Shown piece by piece: positions 8,648 to 21,300 of a stretch of 64,000 nucleotides of DNA. Every line of letters starts with the position of its first letter. Positions within the stretch are counted from its first letter, which is position 1. Below the pieces are notes generated by a model. The model did no database searches, was not told where the DNA came from, and saw only the letters and a program-made list of their open reading frames with translations. Origin of the DNA: Bubalus kerabau (lineage: Eukaryota > Chordata > Mammalia > Artiodactyla > Bovidae); assembly GCF_029407905.1 (NCBI RefSeq), contig NC_073627.1, positions 48,911,001 through 48,975,000 of the forward strand, written 5' to 3'. The position numbers were made by a program, and so were the translations under genes.

Positions 8648-11600
8648 GTAAGTGTCGCGGCGCGGACTCGGGAGTGAAGATGCGGCGGGTACCGCTGGAG
8701 CCTGCAGACAGGAGCCCGGAGAAGACGAACCTCCACCCCCTGGACTCGCAGCCGCCGCTCCCAGCTTAGCATCTCGGGCTGCAGATCGAGTTACCTCTAG
8801 CCCCCGCAAACCCTTTGGCGGGAGCGGAGGCTGCGAGCCCCGCCCTGGGGGCCGAATCCGGCCCCGGAAAAGGGCGGGAGGGTGCGGGGGTATCCCTTCA
8901 ACCCTCTCCGGATTAGAAAGAAAGGTCCAAACCCGGGAGTCTTGGGGGCGTGTCCACCCACGGAAATCTAAAAGGACCCGAGGGATCCGGCGGATCGCGT
9001 CCGGGCCACCCCTCCCGTCGCTCCCAACCTGGCAACCGTTGGGGCCCCGGGGAGCTGCTGGGGTCCGCGGGGATTGTGTCTACCCCGCCACTGGCGCGCA
9101 GCCGGGTGCGGGGCCGCGCCGCCCACTGCCTCGCTCCCTGCGGCGGTGTTGGAGAAGGGGAGTGGACTGACAGGGGCCCGGGGAGCCGCGCGACTCGCTC
9201 GCCCGCCGTCCTGTGAGCTGCATCTAAATGGCCGGCTGAGCCCAGCCGGAGGGCGGGGGTCTGGGCCGCGGGTGCAGGCCGGGGCGGCGGGCGGAGGGAG
9301 CGGACTCCGTGCTCTCTCTCTCGCTCGGGTTCTGCAATCTGTTGCGTCTGCTCCCCAGGCTCGCCTCGGGCTCCGCGGTAAAGGGGGTGGGAGAGGGAGG
9401 AGCCGGGGTTGGCGCGCTTTGGCAGTGGGACGGCAGGGATACGGATGCGGGCCCGAGGGTCGCGGAACAGCACCCCCCCTCCCCCGGAGTGGGAACTCAG
9501 ATCCGACGGAAGGAGGCTGCAGCGGGCCTTGCGCAAGCTGGAGGCGCTCCAGGAGGTCAGGGGCGCTGACCAAGCAGGGAGGGAGAGAGCTGGAGGTGGG
9601 GAGGAAGAATGAAGAAAGAGACGCTCCGAACCCTCCCAACGGGAGACGAGCGGAGCTGGGACACCCTTAGCCAACCCGCAAGGGGATGGGGGACCTGGTT
9701 GCCCCACGCCGAGGGGTGAGCCTGGCCAGCCTGGAGAGGGGCTAGGATAGAGGGGGCGGAGGGCTCTCCGCATGGGCGGAGGACCATCCATGTGCCGCGC
9801 TCAGCTTTTGCCCACGTCGACCCGGTTCCTAGGAACCTGACCAAGCGCGGCCAAGGTCTCTAACCAGCGGCCTCTCTTACCCTGAAAGAATAACAGGAAC
9901 AGGCTCTGGGAATCTAGGCTCCTGAGGCTAGGAGTGGGTGGGGAACGGTCTGACTTCCCTCTACTAGTAGATTGATTCTCCCCGGCTTCAGGGGAAGGGG
10001 ATGGCTCAGGGTGGGGGGTGGGGGGAAGCTATTTTGCGTTCATTTCACCAAGAACAGCCAACCTCAGTGCTTTATCAGAAGAATGGGCTGGGGGAACGCA
10101 GCTGGGAACAAGAAATCTGGGGCTCTGCGTGCAAGACTGTGGGTGGGGGGGAGATGGGGAGGGGGTCCTCTGGATGTCTGAGCACTGGAACCGCAGGGGC
10201 TGTACTTGTGGTCTGTTCCCAGGGCATTTGGGGGTGCAGTAGGAAGGAAACACAGCTCAAGGCTGGGTCTAGGCATGGTTCTGCCCCTACCCCCTGTGTC
10301 TTGCTACCAGAATTCCCTTCCAAAAGCCCAGCGAGGGTCCCACCTCCAGGCAGCTAAGACACTCTCAATAGGTTCCCACGGTGCACCCTCCTCACCCCTG
10401 AGCCTCCTATTAAGGATCCTTTGGCCTCCCTCACCTGCTAGAATCTCACCTGTTTACTAAACCCCAGCTCCAGTAGGGCCTCCGTGTCCTGGCTTTGCTT
10501 CTCTTGGAGTAAATCTATCTACCTTGCCTTCTTCTTAGATATCGGTGTCTTCTCTGTGCTCAGTTAGTTCTGGAGTAGTGCAGGCAGGCGGTGGGCTTTT
10601 TCTGCTCTGTCCCACCCACCACCACTGTCTGGGTGGACAGGTGATTTGTTGTTGTCCAGTCGCTAAGTCATGTCCAACTCTTCGCAACCCCATGGACTGT
10701 AGCCTGCCAGGCTCCTCTGCCCTTGGGATTCTCCAGGCAAGAATACTGGAGTGGAAACATACACACTAACATATATAAAATAGACAGCCAGGGGAAACTT
10801 GCTGTGCGACTCAGGGAACTCAAACCGGGGCTCCGTGACAACCTAGAGGGGTGGGAGGGAGTGGGAGATGGGGCACGAGGCTCAAGAGGCAGGGGATATA
10901 TGTATACCTGTGGCTGATCCATGTTGATGTATGGCAGAAACTATCACAATATTATAATTATCCTTCAACTAAAAATAGATTTTAAAAAAGAGAAAAATGT
11001 AACGTGGACACATTTTGCTGAAAAAAGAAAAGAATACTGCAGTGGGTTGCCACTTCCTTCTCCAGGGCATCTTCCCAACCCGAGGATCAAACCCTAGCGT
11101 CCTGCCTTGGCAGGCGAGTTCTTTCGCACTGCCACCAGGGAAACCCTAGACAGGTGGTCAGAAGGAAGCAATTTGAGGAGATGGAGCAGGGTCCCCCCAC
11201 GGAGCAGGCATTTCCCCCTCCTGGTTTTCTGTCTCCCTTTCCAAGTTTCTTCCCTGAATCCCCATCCCAAGCCTCAGTCTCCACTTCCTTAGGGGAGGGT
11301 ACCAGCAGATGCTCAAAGCTTGGGAACCACCCCCAGATGGATAAGGCCAAAGAAGTTCCTCCCCCCAAAATATCATCTCCCCTGGGCCTTCCTCCTTCAG
11401 TATACCTAAAACCCGCCCACCGGAAGCATGCCTCTATCAGGAAAAGGATACATGGATTTAGTCTCATTTCAAGCTGGTTGGGTTCTGGGCTCTTTGAAGA
11501 TGCTGGGGTGGAGGTGGGGGTGCAATTGCAGCTTTTCATGCCTGGCAGGCTCCTGAGGCCGCAGGGCTCTGACCACACAGCCAGACTGGGAGCCAAATAG

Positions 11601-12352
11601 CCTGGGTTTCTGACTCTGGCGCCATCGAGTGGGGTGACCTTGGGCTGCCTCTCTCATGTTCCCCATCTTTCCCGAGCAGTGTGGCCTCTGGCCCATCCCT
11701 CCCATCCTCACTGTCTGTCAAGACTCCGGGCCAATGGCGTCTGGGAACAGCATCCTGCTACCTTTCAGGGCCCAGCTCAGCCCCGGGGGTGGCAGTCCCT
11801 ATTCTGCTGTCACCGTCAAGGCTTCTGCCAGAAGGCATCTGAGAAGGCCACTTCTCTGCGGAGGCCTTCTGCTCCATTTTTAGTTTGGATAGGAGTTTAG
11901 TGAGGCATGGTGGTGGTTTAACCTATTCAAGGACTGATTATGTCAGCTTCCCACTCAGTAGCCCTCACTGGTTCCCCACTGCCTATACGATCAAGGATAT
12001 ACCCTTTGCCTTCTTAACATACAAAGCCTTTTCTGTTCATGTCTCAATTTACATCGTCACTTCTCTGGTACTGTCCTCTCTTCATCCTCTGTGCATCTTT
12101 TGAGATATCATTCTTCTCACCTTTCTGCCTTTCTGCTTTTGCACCCACCAGCCCCTCTCTATCTGGAATACCTTGCCTCCAGAAATCCTTACCTTGCCTT
12201 CAAAGCCCAACTGAAATGTCACCTCCTCCAGGGAGTTTGCCTAGATTACTCCTTGGCTTCTCATCAGCAGCATCAAACCCCCAACAGAAATAATTGGTCT
12301 CTTTCTGGTGCTGCTTTGGCCCCTCATGCTGCCTTCCCAGCACTCAGGAACA

Positions 12353-12386
<34 letters not shown>

Positions 12387-15300
12387 GGGTATGTGTGGGC
12401 ATATTTATGGTAATATTTATATGTGTACCCCTCCTGATCCCCACATACTTGCATTTAGGGCAGGAGCCATGTCTTATTTTTGCCCAACTCTCCAGTTCTT
12501 GACACATAGTAGGCACTCAGAAGAGATGAATGATGTTGGAAGACAACTCTATTGTGGGGTTCTCACAGTATTAATTGCAAAGGGAGCTCTGGGGTGTGGA
12601 GCATAAGAGGGCAGAGGGAAGAGACAGAGACACCAGGGAGAGAGCAAGGGGTGGGGCAGGGCTGTACCACACCCCTTAAGTGGCATATACAGGATACACA
12701 TGTCTGGGGTGACATGTTACATAACACAGATGTGAAGGTAATGTCTCGTGATGCTCCGAGTACGTGATCCCAAGTGCCTCTGTCCTCACCTTTGTGGTGA
12801 CCAGCCTGACTTCTCTTCCAGGCTGTATCTGTGCTCTCGCCACCCCACTGATCACCCAAGCTCTGGGCTCCTTTGGAGATGCAGGAAGGACGTGGCAGGA
12901 GGACAGGGTCACTGCTGGCCTTGGGAGGCCCCCTCGCTGCTGGAAGTGAGAAATGATGCTCCCCTGCACCCCCCAACACACACACACCCATCTTCCAGGC
13001 CACATGGAGCCCTACACAACACAGCCTTGTTAACATTTAAGACCAGTAGGTGGGGATGTGTTATAAACTTGGTGGCAGAAAATGAGCTTTATTGGAATCC
13101 ATTCTGAAGATAGCTCAATGCTTGGCTGCGGGAGGTAAGGCCACTTTGGAATACCAGGGCGGGACCTGGGTATCTCCTGGGTCCTCAGTGGGGGCCTGTC
13201 TGAAACCGATAGACCCCTCAAGCCTGAGATCAGTTGTGAGTACTTGTGATGCTGCAGACTGAGACCCAGAGAGGCACCAGAGCAGAGGGATGGAGAAGCC
13301 GGGGGAGGAGGTCTCTGTTGCCCTGCCCACAGTGATGTCCTGAAACTAAAAGAGATCGCAGAAGCTTCAACCCAGCCCTCGTGTGGAGGTGGAAATGGAC
13401 ACTCGGGCAAGGACCAGCCAAGGTCATCCTGCCAGTTCATTCTGGAAGCAGAACTAGCGCCGGAGTCCAGCTTTCGAGACTGGCAGTCTGCTCCTGGCCC
13501 CGCGGCAGAGGTTCCACCTCCTCTGTCATACCCTCTGTCTGCGGCTTCGGCTTCGTGCAAAGATACACTTCTGGCCTCAAGCTAGCCTCGGGTCCCACAC
13601 AGTCAAGATAATCAAGCACCAGTAGTGTTAACAAGCCTTGCCAAGTACTCCAGAGGGCACGTGGATGGGCTCAAAACCTAGTCGTCAACTCCTCTTCATG
13701 AGCTTGAAGTCCAGTTGGGGAGAGGAGAAAAAAGACTCTGATTCTGACATTTGAGGCAGTCTGGAATCAGAGTCCCCAGCATCCAACAGATAGGGCTTCA
13801 AATCCAGACTTGGTCATCACCTGCTGTGTAGCCACAGGACAGTCACTCTCCCTCCAAGTCTTGTTTTTCTCCTCTGCCGAGTGACAGCAGGTGATGCCCA
13901 GCCTGCCCCCCTTCCAGTTCACTGGCTGTGCCACGGAGAAGCCTCTGGTCACCTCCCTGGTCTTCCCATCCTTGGAGACCAGCCACGGATGCTAACGACT
14001 GGATACGATTCTTCCTCTCTGGCCCCTCCCCAGGTCTTTACTTCTTCTTTGCCAGTGCTCAGCACAGAATTTTAATAAGAGATTAATGAACCAGTTGTGG
14101 GTTTGTTGTGTTTTTGTTTTTTGGAAATTTTTTTTTCTATTTTCCTGCTCTGTCTTTTTAAATGAAAAGTGGGCCTCCTTATCATCAATTCACCTGGCGA
14201 TGCCATACTCCAGCAGTCCCCAAGGATGGGGCAGTGTATCAGGGAGCACCAACGCTCTGTCAGCTGCCGCATCCATCTCCGAAGGATCACAGGGCTGCCA
14301 GGGTGGGGAAGGATGCCCTAAGATAGGTGTGGCCTCGTGGGAGACAGGCTGAGTGTCCAGAAGTCATTATCTCCTTTCCTCTGCTGTGTTCACCCTTTTC
14401 TGATCCACCACCACCTCCCCAGCTCCGCCTTCCCACACCTCCACCCCAGGCCCTGCTGGCTGGCAGACAACCCAGCAGGATGAAGTGGAAAATGGAAGCA
14501 ATTACCTGGATTATTCAATGCTTGTTACACAAATGAATGAATGCAAGAATGAATAATTCAGTGCAAAAAAAGAAAAAAAAAAGAAAAGGTAATTGAAGAA
14601 AAAATTTTTTGTCCAAATTATCTAGATAATTATCTGCTTTTGCAAAGTTCTGCTTTTAATCAAACTTGAGTCCTTTCTGCTTCATTCTCGCCCACACGTT
14701 TTTTGGCCCATGAGGGTGGACAACTGGTTACTCTCTTCTCTTGTGTGATTTCCTGGTCCGTTCAAGCTGTAGGGCAGTGGGCAGGCTGTGTGCTTGCTGG
14801 AGGAATTTCTCAGTTTGTGTCTGTTTCCTGAGCCCACCATTTAGGATCCTTGGGGCTAGGAGAGTCACCTGGATAGAGGATGATGCTCAAAATGGCCCAG
14901 GTTCTCAGAGCCATCTCATCCAAGGATCCAGGTCTGAACATCATCAGACCCTATAGGACGGGCCCCTCACTCTGGGAGGGAACAGGCAGCCAGGGCACCC
15001 TTAAGCCTGACCCCCTTCCCAGGGACACCACCCTGGAGGTGGTCAGCCCTTAAACAGAATCAGCCAGAGTCACATTGAGTGACAGCCTCACTGCTATTCT
15101 GGGGGAAGAGGGGAAATGATTCCTGCCCACAGGGAGTGCCTCCTATGGCAAGGGAGACACTCTCATCTTCAGAAAGACCCCAGTCTGATGAGGGAGGCCC
15201 CAATCTGACAAGAGGCCCCCATCTGACGGGAGGGGCATTACCCCAGCCCTCAAGGGTGGCCTTTGTCCTCCTGCACATTGAGGGTCCGATGGTGAGAAAC

Positions 15301-18300
15301 AAGATGACCTCATTGGCCCAGCAGTTGTAGGACCCCACTTTTCAGGCCTCCCTTCTCCTTCCCCCCAGCCTCCAAGGCTGTTGAGGAGCCTGGCTCGGGG
15401 CCAGAAGCAAGTGTATTTTTGGCATCTTGGGACAGATGATGCTGCAGACTTGTCACGGCAGGAGAGCGGTGTCGGTGGGAGCTGGCAGTGCAGTGCGCTC
15501 AAACGCACGCCCACACGGTCACGGGCACTCACCTGGACGCTTGAGGCTCCCAACAGTTCTTTGGAGTTTAGCTTCTCGATATTTGATTCTCCCAGCAGCC
15601 ACCAGGTAAAGGCAGCAACTATGATCCCATTTTACAGAGGGCAAAGCTGAGGCCTAATGGAGTCCTGGCCACACCAGCTCTTGCCGTCAGGTTTTCTGAC
15701 CCTGAATATGGAGGTCTTCTTGCCCTACCCCTCTGTTTCATGCATATAGGAAATCAGCCCAGACAGGGACCGACGGCCACATACCCATGTACCTGAGTGA
15801 GGCCCACCTATCCCACCCCACTCAGCTGGCCAGTCCTTTAAATGAGTCACATTCTTTTTTATGTCAGAGCCTCTGTACATCCTGTTCCCTCTGACCAGAA
15901 CACTCTCCCACCCCATCTCCTGCTCAGCCTCCAGGCCCGAGTGTATCCACACTTCCTCCCGGAAGCCCGCCAGATTCTGAGTTGAACAGAGACCCACCAT
16001 CCCCTGCCACCCTTTCGTTTTGCCTTCTTTGTAAACTGCACTGCCCGGCCTCCCTGCTGGCTGTAAACTTGGATGGACCTTGAAGGCATGGATCACTTGC
16101 CTGCTGCTGTATCCCCTGGGGCCTATCAAGATGTTAGGAACAAAGTAGGCATTTGACGGTTTGTCAGATGAGTCAATGAACATACAGTCACTCAAATACA
16201 TGTGACAGAGACGTCTTCCTTGTCTCTCAGCAAGTATTCAGCTAGTGGTTACTGTTCTAGGTACTTGGTCTTAATCCATGAATATAGCAAAAAGTCCTGT
16301 ACTCCTGGAGCCTTATTCCTGGGCAGGTGGAAGGGAGGCTGCTGCTGCTGCTGCTAAGTCGCTTCAGTCGTGTCCGACTCTGTGCGACCCCATAGACGGC
16401 AGCCCACCAGGCTCCCCCGTCCCTGGGATTCTCCAGGCAAGAACACTGAAGTGGGTTGCCATTTCCTTCTCCAACGCATGAAAGTGAAACATGAAAGTGA
16501 AGTCGCTCAGTCGTGCCCGACTCTTAGCGACCCCATGGACTGCAGCCACCAGGCTCCTCCATCCATGGGATTTTCCAGGCAAGAGTACTGGAGTGGGGTG
16601 CCACTGCCTTCTCCGGGAAGGAAGGCAGATAGTAAGAAATGTGAAAGTGCAAGTCGCTCAGTCGTGTCCGACTCCTTGTGACCCCATGGACTGTACAGTC
16701 CATGGCATTCTCCAGGCCAAGATACTGGAGTAGTGGGTAGCCTTTCCCTTCTCCAGGGGATCTTCCCAACCCAGGAGTTGAACCCAGGTCTCCCGCATTG
16801 CAGGCAGATTCTTTACCAGCTGAGCCACAAGGGAAACCCAAGTAATAAATACATACGATAAATAAATTATATGATGTGTTAGAAGGCAATGAGAACCAAG
16901 GAAAATAAGAAAAAAGGTAGGGCATGGGAATTGGGGCTTCCAGTGTGTGTGAGCATGTGTGTGAGTCTGTGGGAAGGGGTTGTGCAGTATTTAAACGAAT
17001 GGTCACTTGATTAAGTATCATTAAGCAGACATGAATGAGGCAAGAGAACAAACTAAGCGAATGCCTGAATATCACACTGGGACCAGTCCTAGGGCAGGGC
17101 TGAGTACCATTCCAGACAGCAGGGAGCCAGAGGGGCTGAGCACGGGGGAGGTATTGTGGGCTGGGGAGGGTGCAGGGAGGTTAGGGGAGCAGGGAGGCCC
17201 TTGGGAGAAGATGAACTGGTGAGTGAAATGGGGAGCCGTAGCAGGCTTTGGAGTGGGAGTGACCTGAGCTGCTGGGAGCTGCAAGCTTGCAGAGCTCCAG
17301 ACCTGTAGGGGTGGAGACCCCACCCCCGGCGCCACAGAGAGGGACCTTCCTCTGCTCTCTTTATAACCCCTTGCCCCTCACCATCCTGGCTGTGACTGTC
17401 TTTCCTGCCATCCTGCGGCCATCCTGTCAGAGGCAGGACCACGTTGTGCAGGGGGCAGGCTGCTGCAGAGACCACCCAACGATTGGCAAGGCTGGCTTCC
17501 AGACACATCCGGCCAAATTGGCAGCGGCCATAGGCCTATTCTGTGGGCTCAGGCCTCCTGTCTGTAAAATGGGGCTGCAGCCAAACCCAGTCTGTCCAGA
17601 TCTCTGAGAAGTCCCACGGGCGACTCCAGATCACCTGTTGCTTTGACCCCCTCTGCTTGTCCATGGCATGTCTGCCGGGGTTTGGTTGGTCACCTCCTCC
17701 TCCCATGTCCAGCCCCCTACCGCCACAAGATTGCAAGAGCCCATGCCTCTTAGCCAACACGGTGAACTGCCCCCGGGCTGACCCACACTCTCCCCTGCCC
17801 TGCCTCCCCTGGGAAGAGAGAGACATGTGGGGCCTTTGTCCAATAGGAAGGAACTCTTGGATAGGAAATAGGAAATTTTGCCATTTTCTCAGCTGCCAAC
17901 ACAGCAGAGAAATGATCTCAAATTTTCTGTGGCTGTTCTCTGTGGGAGAAAAACTGCCAGCCACCAGGCCCTTCCATGAAGCCTGATGCTGGGCAAAGGG
18001 GGCTGGAACTGGAGGGGGTGGTCAGATGAGAAGCAAGGGTGGGGGCCAGGCTGGCTTGGCACAAAGGACTGGGCTCACCACTTGGCTGCAGCCTTCCTGT
18101 CTGGGAAGCCCTTCCTCACCCAGCCCCGCTGACCACGCACATGGGTCTGAGCAGCTATCGGACTATCTAGTTACCTTCACAATCACTTACTACTAACAGA
18201 GCACCTGATACGTGTCATGGCCTGTGCTGGACACCCTTGGAGCCAGCAGTCGGCTGTCCGGTTTCTCCTGACGCTCAAAATTCTCTTTTTCCACCCCCAC

Positions 18301-21300
18301 GCTCTCCCTGTACTGAGCTCTAACACCAAATTGCCTGGCTTTGTCCATCCCCTTGTGATTTCTGGGCCAGTTGCTTAACCACTATGCCTGTTTCCTCATC
18401 TGAAAATGATTATAAAAACATCCAGCTTAGAGGGCTGTTGTGATGATTGAGTCATTATTCCAAGTCAAATATTTAGAATAGCTCCTGGCACAGAGTGTCC
18501 GAAAATGATAGTTCTCAGTATTATTGTTATTGATATTATCAGCACCTGCCAGACACTGTGTTAAAAATGTGAAAATGAAGACAATACAAGTCCTGTCCCA
18601 CGAGGAACTTCTAAGGTGGTGTCCCAAGGAGATGAGCCGTTTCTGCACAGACTGTGATGAAATTCTGCCTCGAATGTGCTGGGAGGGATACAGAGTCCGT
18701 GAAGGGAGAAATCGTGAATCTGCTGGAGAAATTGGAGGAGGCTTCAGGGAGGAGATGCCACTGCAGATGGCTTTAACAAGTTCAGGAATCCTGCCTCTCA
18801 AGACTAATCCATCAGCATCCATTGTGTGTTCAAGACCCTGAGGGAGACAGAAACACAGGACAAAAGTGGTCCCCGGCTTACCAGCTCTGAGTCCAGCATG
18901 GAACAAGCCACAGCTGCCTGTGAGGGAATAGCAGGCCAGGGGGCTAAGTGTAGGGTTACCTGGATGATCTCTTAAGATTTCTCAGAACTTTGACCCTGTG
19001 TTCCATGGAGCACGAGGGAGCTGTGGAGCATTGTGGAGCGAGGGAGTGGCTTGATCAAAGCAGCAATTCAAAGCAGCAATCAAACAACAGTGACTTGACT
19101 GGGGGCAGTTTGCAGATGGTAGCAATGCTAAGGAAGGTATTCGAGGAGCCAATCTCAGGGGCTGAGAGTAAGGGCTCTTGGGATGGGGGATGACCACTGG
19201 AAGTCATCAGAAGGGCCACCACATGGCAGAAGGCCCACTCTGAGAAGCAGGGAGGTGGATCTGAGAGCTGGCTCTACCTCTTAGCTCTGACCTCTTTTTT
19301 CTACTCCTTGGTTTCTGCCTCTGTAAGACCGGATGGCGGGCTTCCCAGGTACTGTGAGTGGTAAAGAATCCACCTGCCAATGCAGGAAAAGTAAGAGATA
19401 CTGATCTCTGGATTGGGACAATCCCCTGGAGAAGGAAACGGCAACCCACTCCAGTATTCATGCCTGGAGAATCCCATGGACAGAGGAGCCTGGTAGGCTA
19501 CAATCCATGGGATCACAAAGAGTCAGACACGACTGAAGTGACTTAGCACCACATTGGATGGCAAATGGGGAGTCCGTAGCATGTGGCTCAGTAGTTGGAG
19601 CTTTTTTGTTTATTATTATTATTTTAGCAGCTGAAGTCCAGAGAGCAGAAGGGCTTCCCTTCCTAGGAAAGCAGTCTCAAGCCTCGCCCCACCTTCTCGG
19701 GACCTCTGCATCCCTGAGTGGAGGAGGCCTTCCTGGGAACGCAGCTAGCCCCAGCCCACGCAATGCCAAGGTGGTACCTGGCCATCAAGGCTATGGCATC
19801 TCAATATTTGCATCTCCTCCACAGCAGCCCCAAGCTGGGCGTAAAAGCTGCCTGTATACCATCATGGCAGGCAGCAGGTGCCATTGCCAGAAATAAGATC
19901 TAGGGGTGTAAGAAGTTTCTGACAGAGCCCAGGGGCCCCTGAACTTCTTCCTCTGGTGCCTCCTGCAGCCTGAAAGCTTGTGGAGACCCCGATCCCAGAG
20001 CTGACTCCTCCTGCTTTTCAGTCTCAGATTCCTCATCTGCAAACGGGAAGAAAAGCAAAAGCATCCTGTATGGTTGTTGGGGCCTGGAAGCAGAGACGTC
20101 ACCTTGCCGACAAAGCTCCATATAGTCAAAGCTATGGTTTTCCAGTAGTCATGTACAGATGTGAGTGTTGGAACATAAAGAAGGCTGAGCACCAAAGAAC
20201 TGATGCTTTCGAATTGTGGTGCTAGAGCAGATTCTTGAGAGTCCCTTGGACTGCAAGGAGAGCCAACCAGTCAATCTTAAAGGAAATCAACTCTGAATAT
20301 TCATTAGAAGGACTAATGCTGAACCTGAAGCTCCAGTGCTTTGGACAGCTGATGCAAAGAGCCAACTCATTGGAAAAGACCCTGATCCTGGAGAAGATTG
20401 AAGGCAAAAGGAGAAGGGGGCGACAAAGGATGAGACGATTAGATAGCAACACTGACTCAATGGACATGAATTTGAGCGAATTCTGGGAGACAGTGAAGGA
20501 CAGGAGCCTGGCAGGCTGCAGTCCATGGGGTTGCAAAGAGTTGGACACAACTTAGTTATTGAATAACAACGGAAAACAGTCAGAACTCAGTCTCTATAAC
20601 CATTTATAATTCATCATGAACCCTTCAGTTCAGTTCAGTTCAGTCGCTCAGTCGTGTCCGACTCTCTGTGACCCCATGAATTGCAGCACGCCAGGCCTCC
20701 CTGTCCATCACCAACTCCCGGAGTTCACTCAAACTCATGTCCATCAAGTTGGTGATGCCATCCAGCCATCTCATCCTCTGTCGTCCCCTTCTCCTCCTGC
20801 CCCCAATCCCTCCCAGCATGAGGGGCTTTTCCAATGAGTCAACTGTTCACATGAGGTGGCCAAAGTACTGGAGTTTCAGCTTCAGCATCATTCCTCCCAA
20901 AGAACACTCAGGGCTGATCTCCATCAGAATGGACTGGTTGGATCTCCTTGCAGTCCAAGGGACTCTCAAGAGTCTTCTCCAACACCACAGTTCAAAAGCA
21001 TCAATTCTTCGGCACTCAGCCTTCTTCACAGTCCAACTCTCACATCCATACATGACCACAGGAAAAACCATAGCCTTGACTAGACGGACCTTTGTTGGCA
21101 AAGTAATGTCTCTGCTTTTGAATATGCTATCTAGGTTGGTCATAACTTTCCTTCCAAGGAGTAAGCGTCTTTTAATTTCAGGGCTGCAGTCACCATCTGC
21201 AGTGATTTTGGAGCCCCCAAAAATAAAGTCTGACACTGTTTCCACTGTTTCCCCATCTATTCCCCATGAAGTGATGAACCCTTAGGAGTCCTCAAATGTC

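Larger units (their letters stand above)
6417..9850 (+). promoter_or_regulatory. TMEM132E: CpG island: TMEM132E promoter, leader and exon 1
   Basis: CpG density rises abruptly near 6417 and falls back near 9850, unlike the flanking DNA. The island encloses exon 1 and the first 1.2 kb of intron 1. Visible elements are an E-box CACGTG (6932-6937), many Sp1-type GGGCGG cores (for example around 7468-7475), and only a poor TATA-like AATAAAA at 6763-6769, as expected of a dispersed TATA-less promoter. The transcription start cannot be fixed from sequence alone; it is likely upstream of about 8000. Confidence 0.85.

Noticed and set aside
8007..8651. 214-codon plus-strand frame running into exon 1
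   Set aside because: It begins with TTG, is out of frame with TMEM132E and crosses the exon 1 donor.
20847..21245. 132-codon minus-strand reverse-transcriptase-like frame
   Set aside because: It is the C-terminal part of a 5'-truncated BovB, not a host gene.
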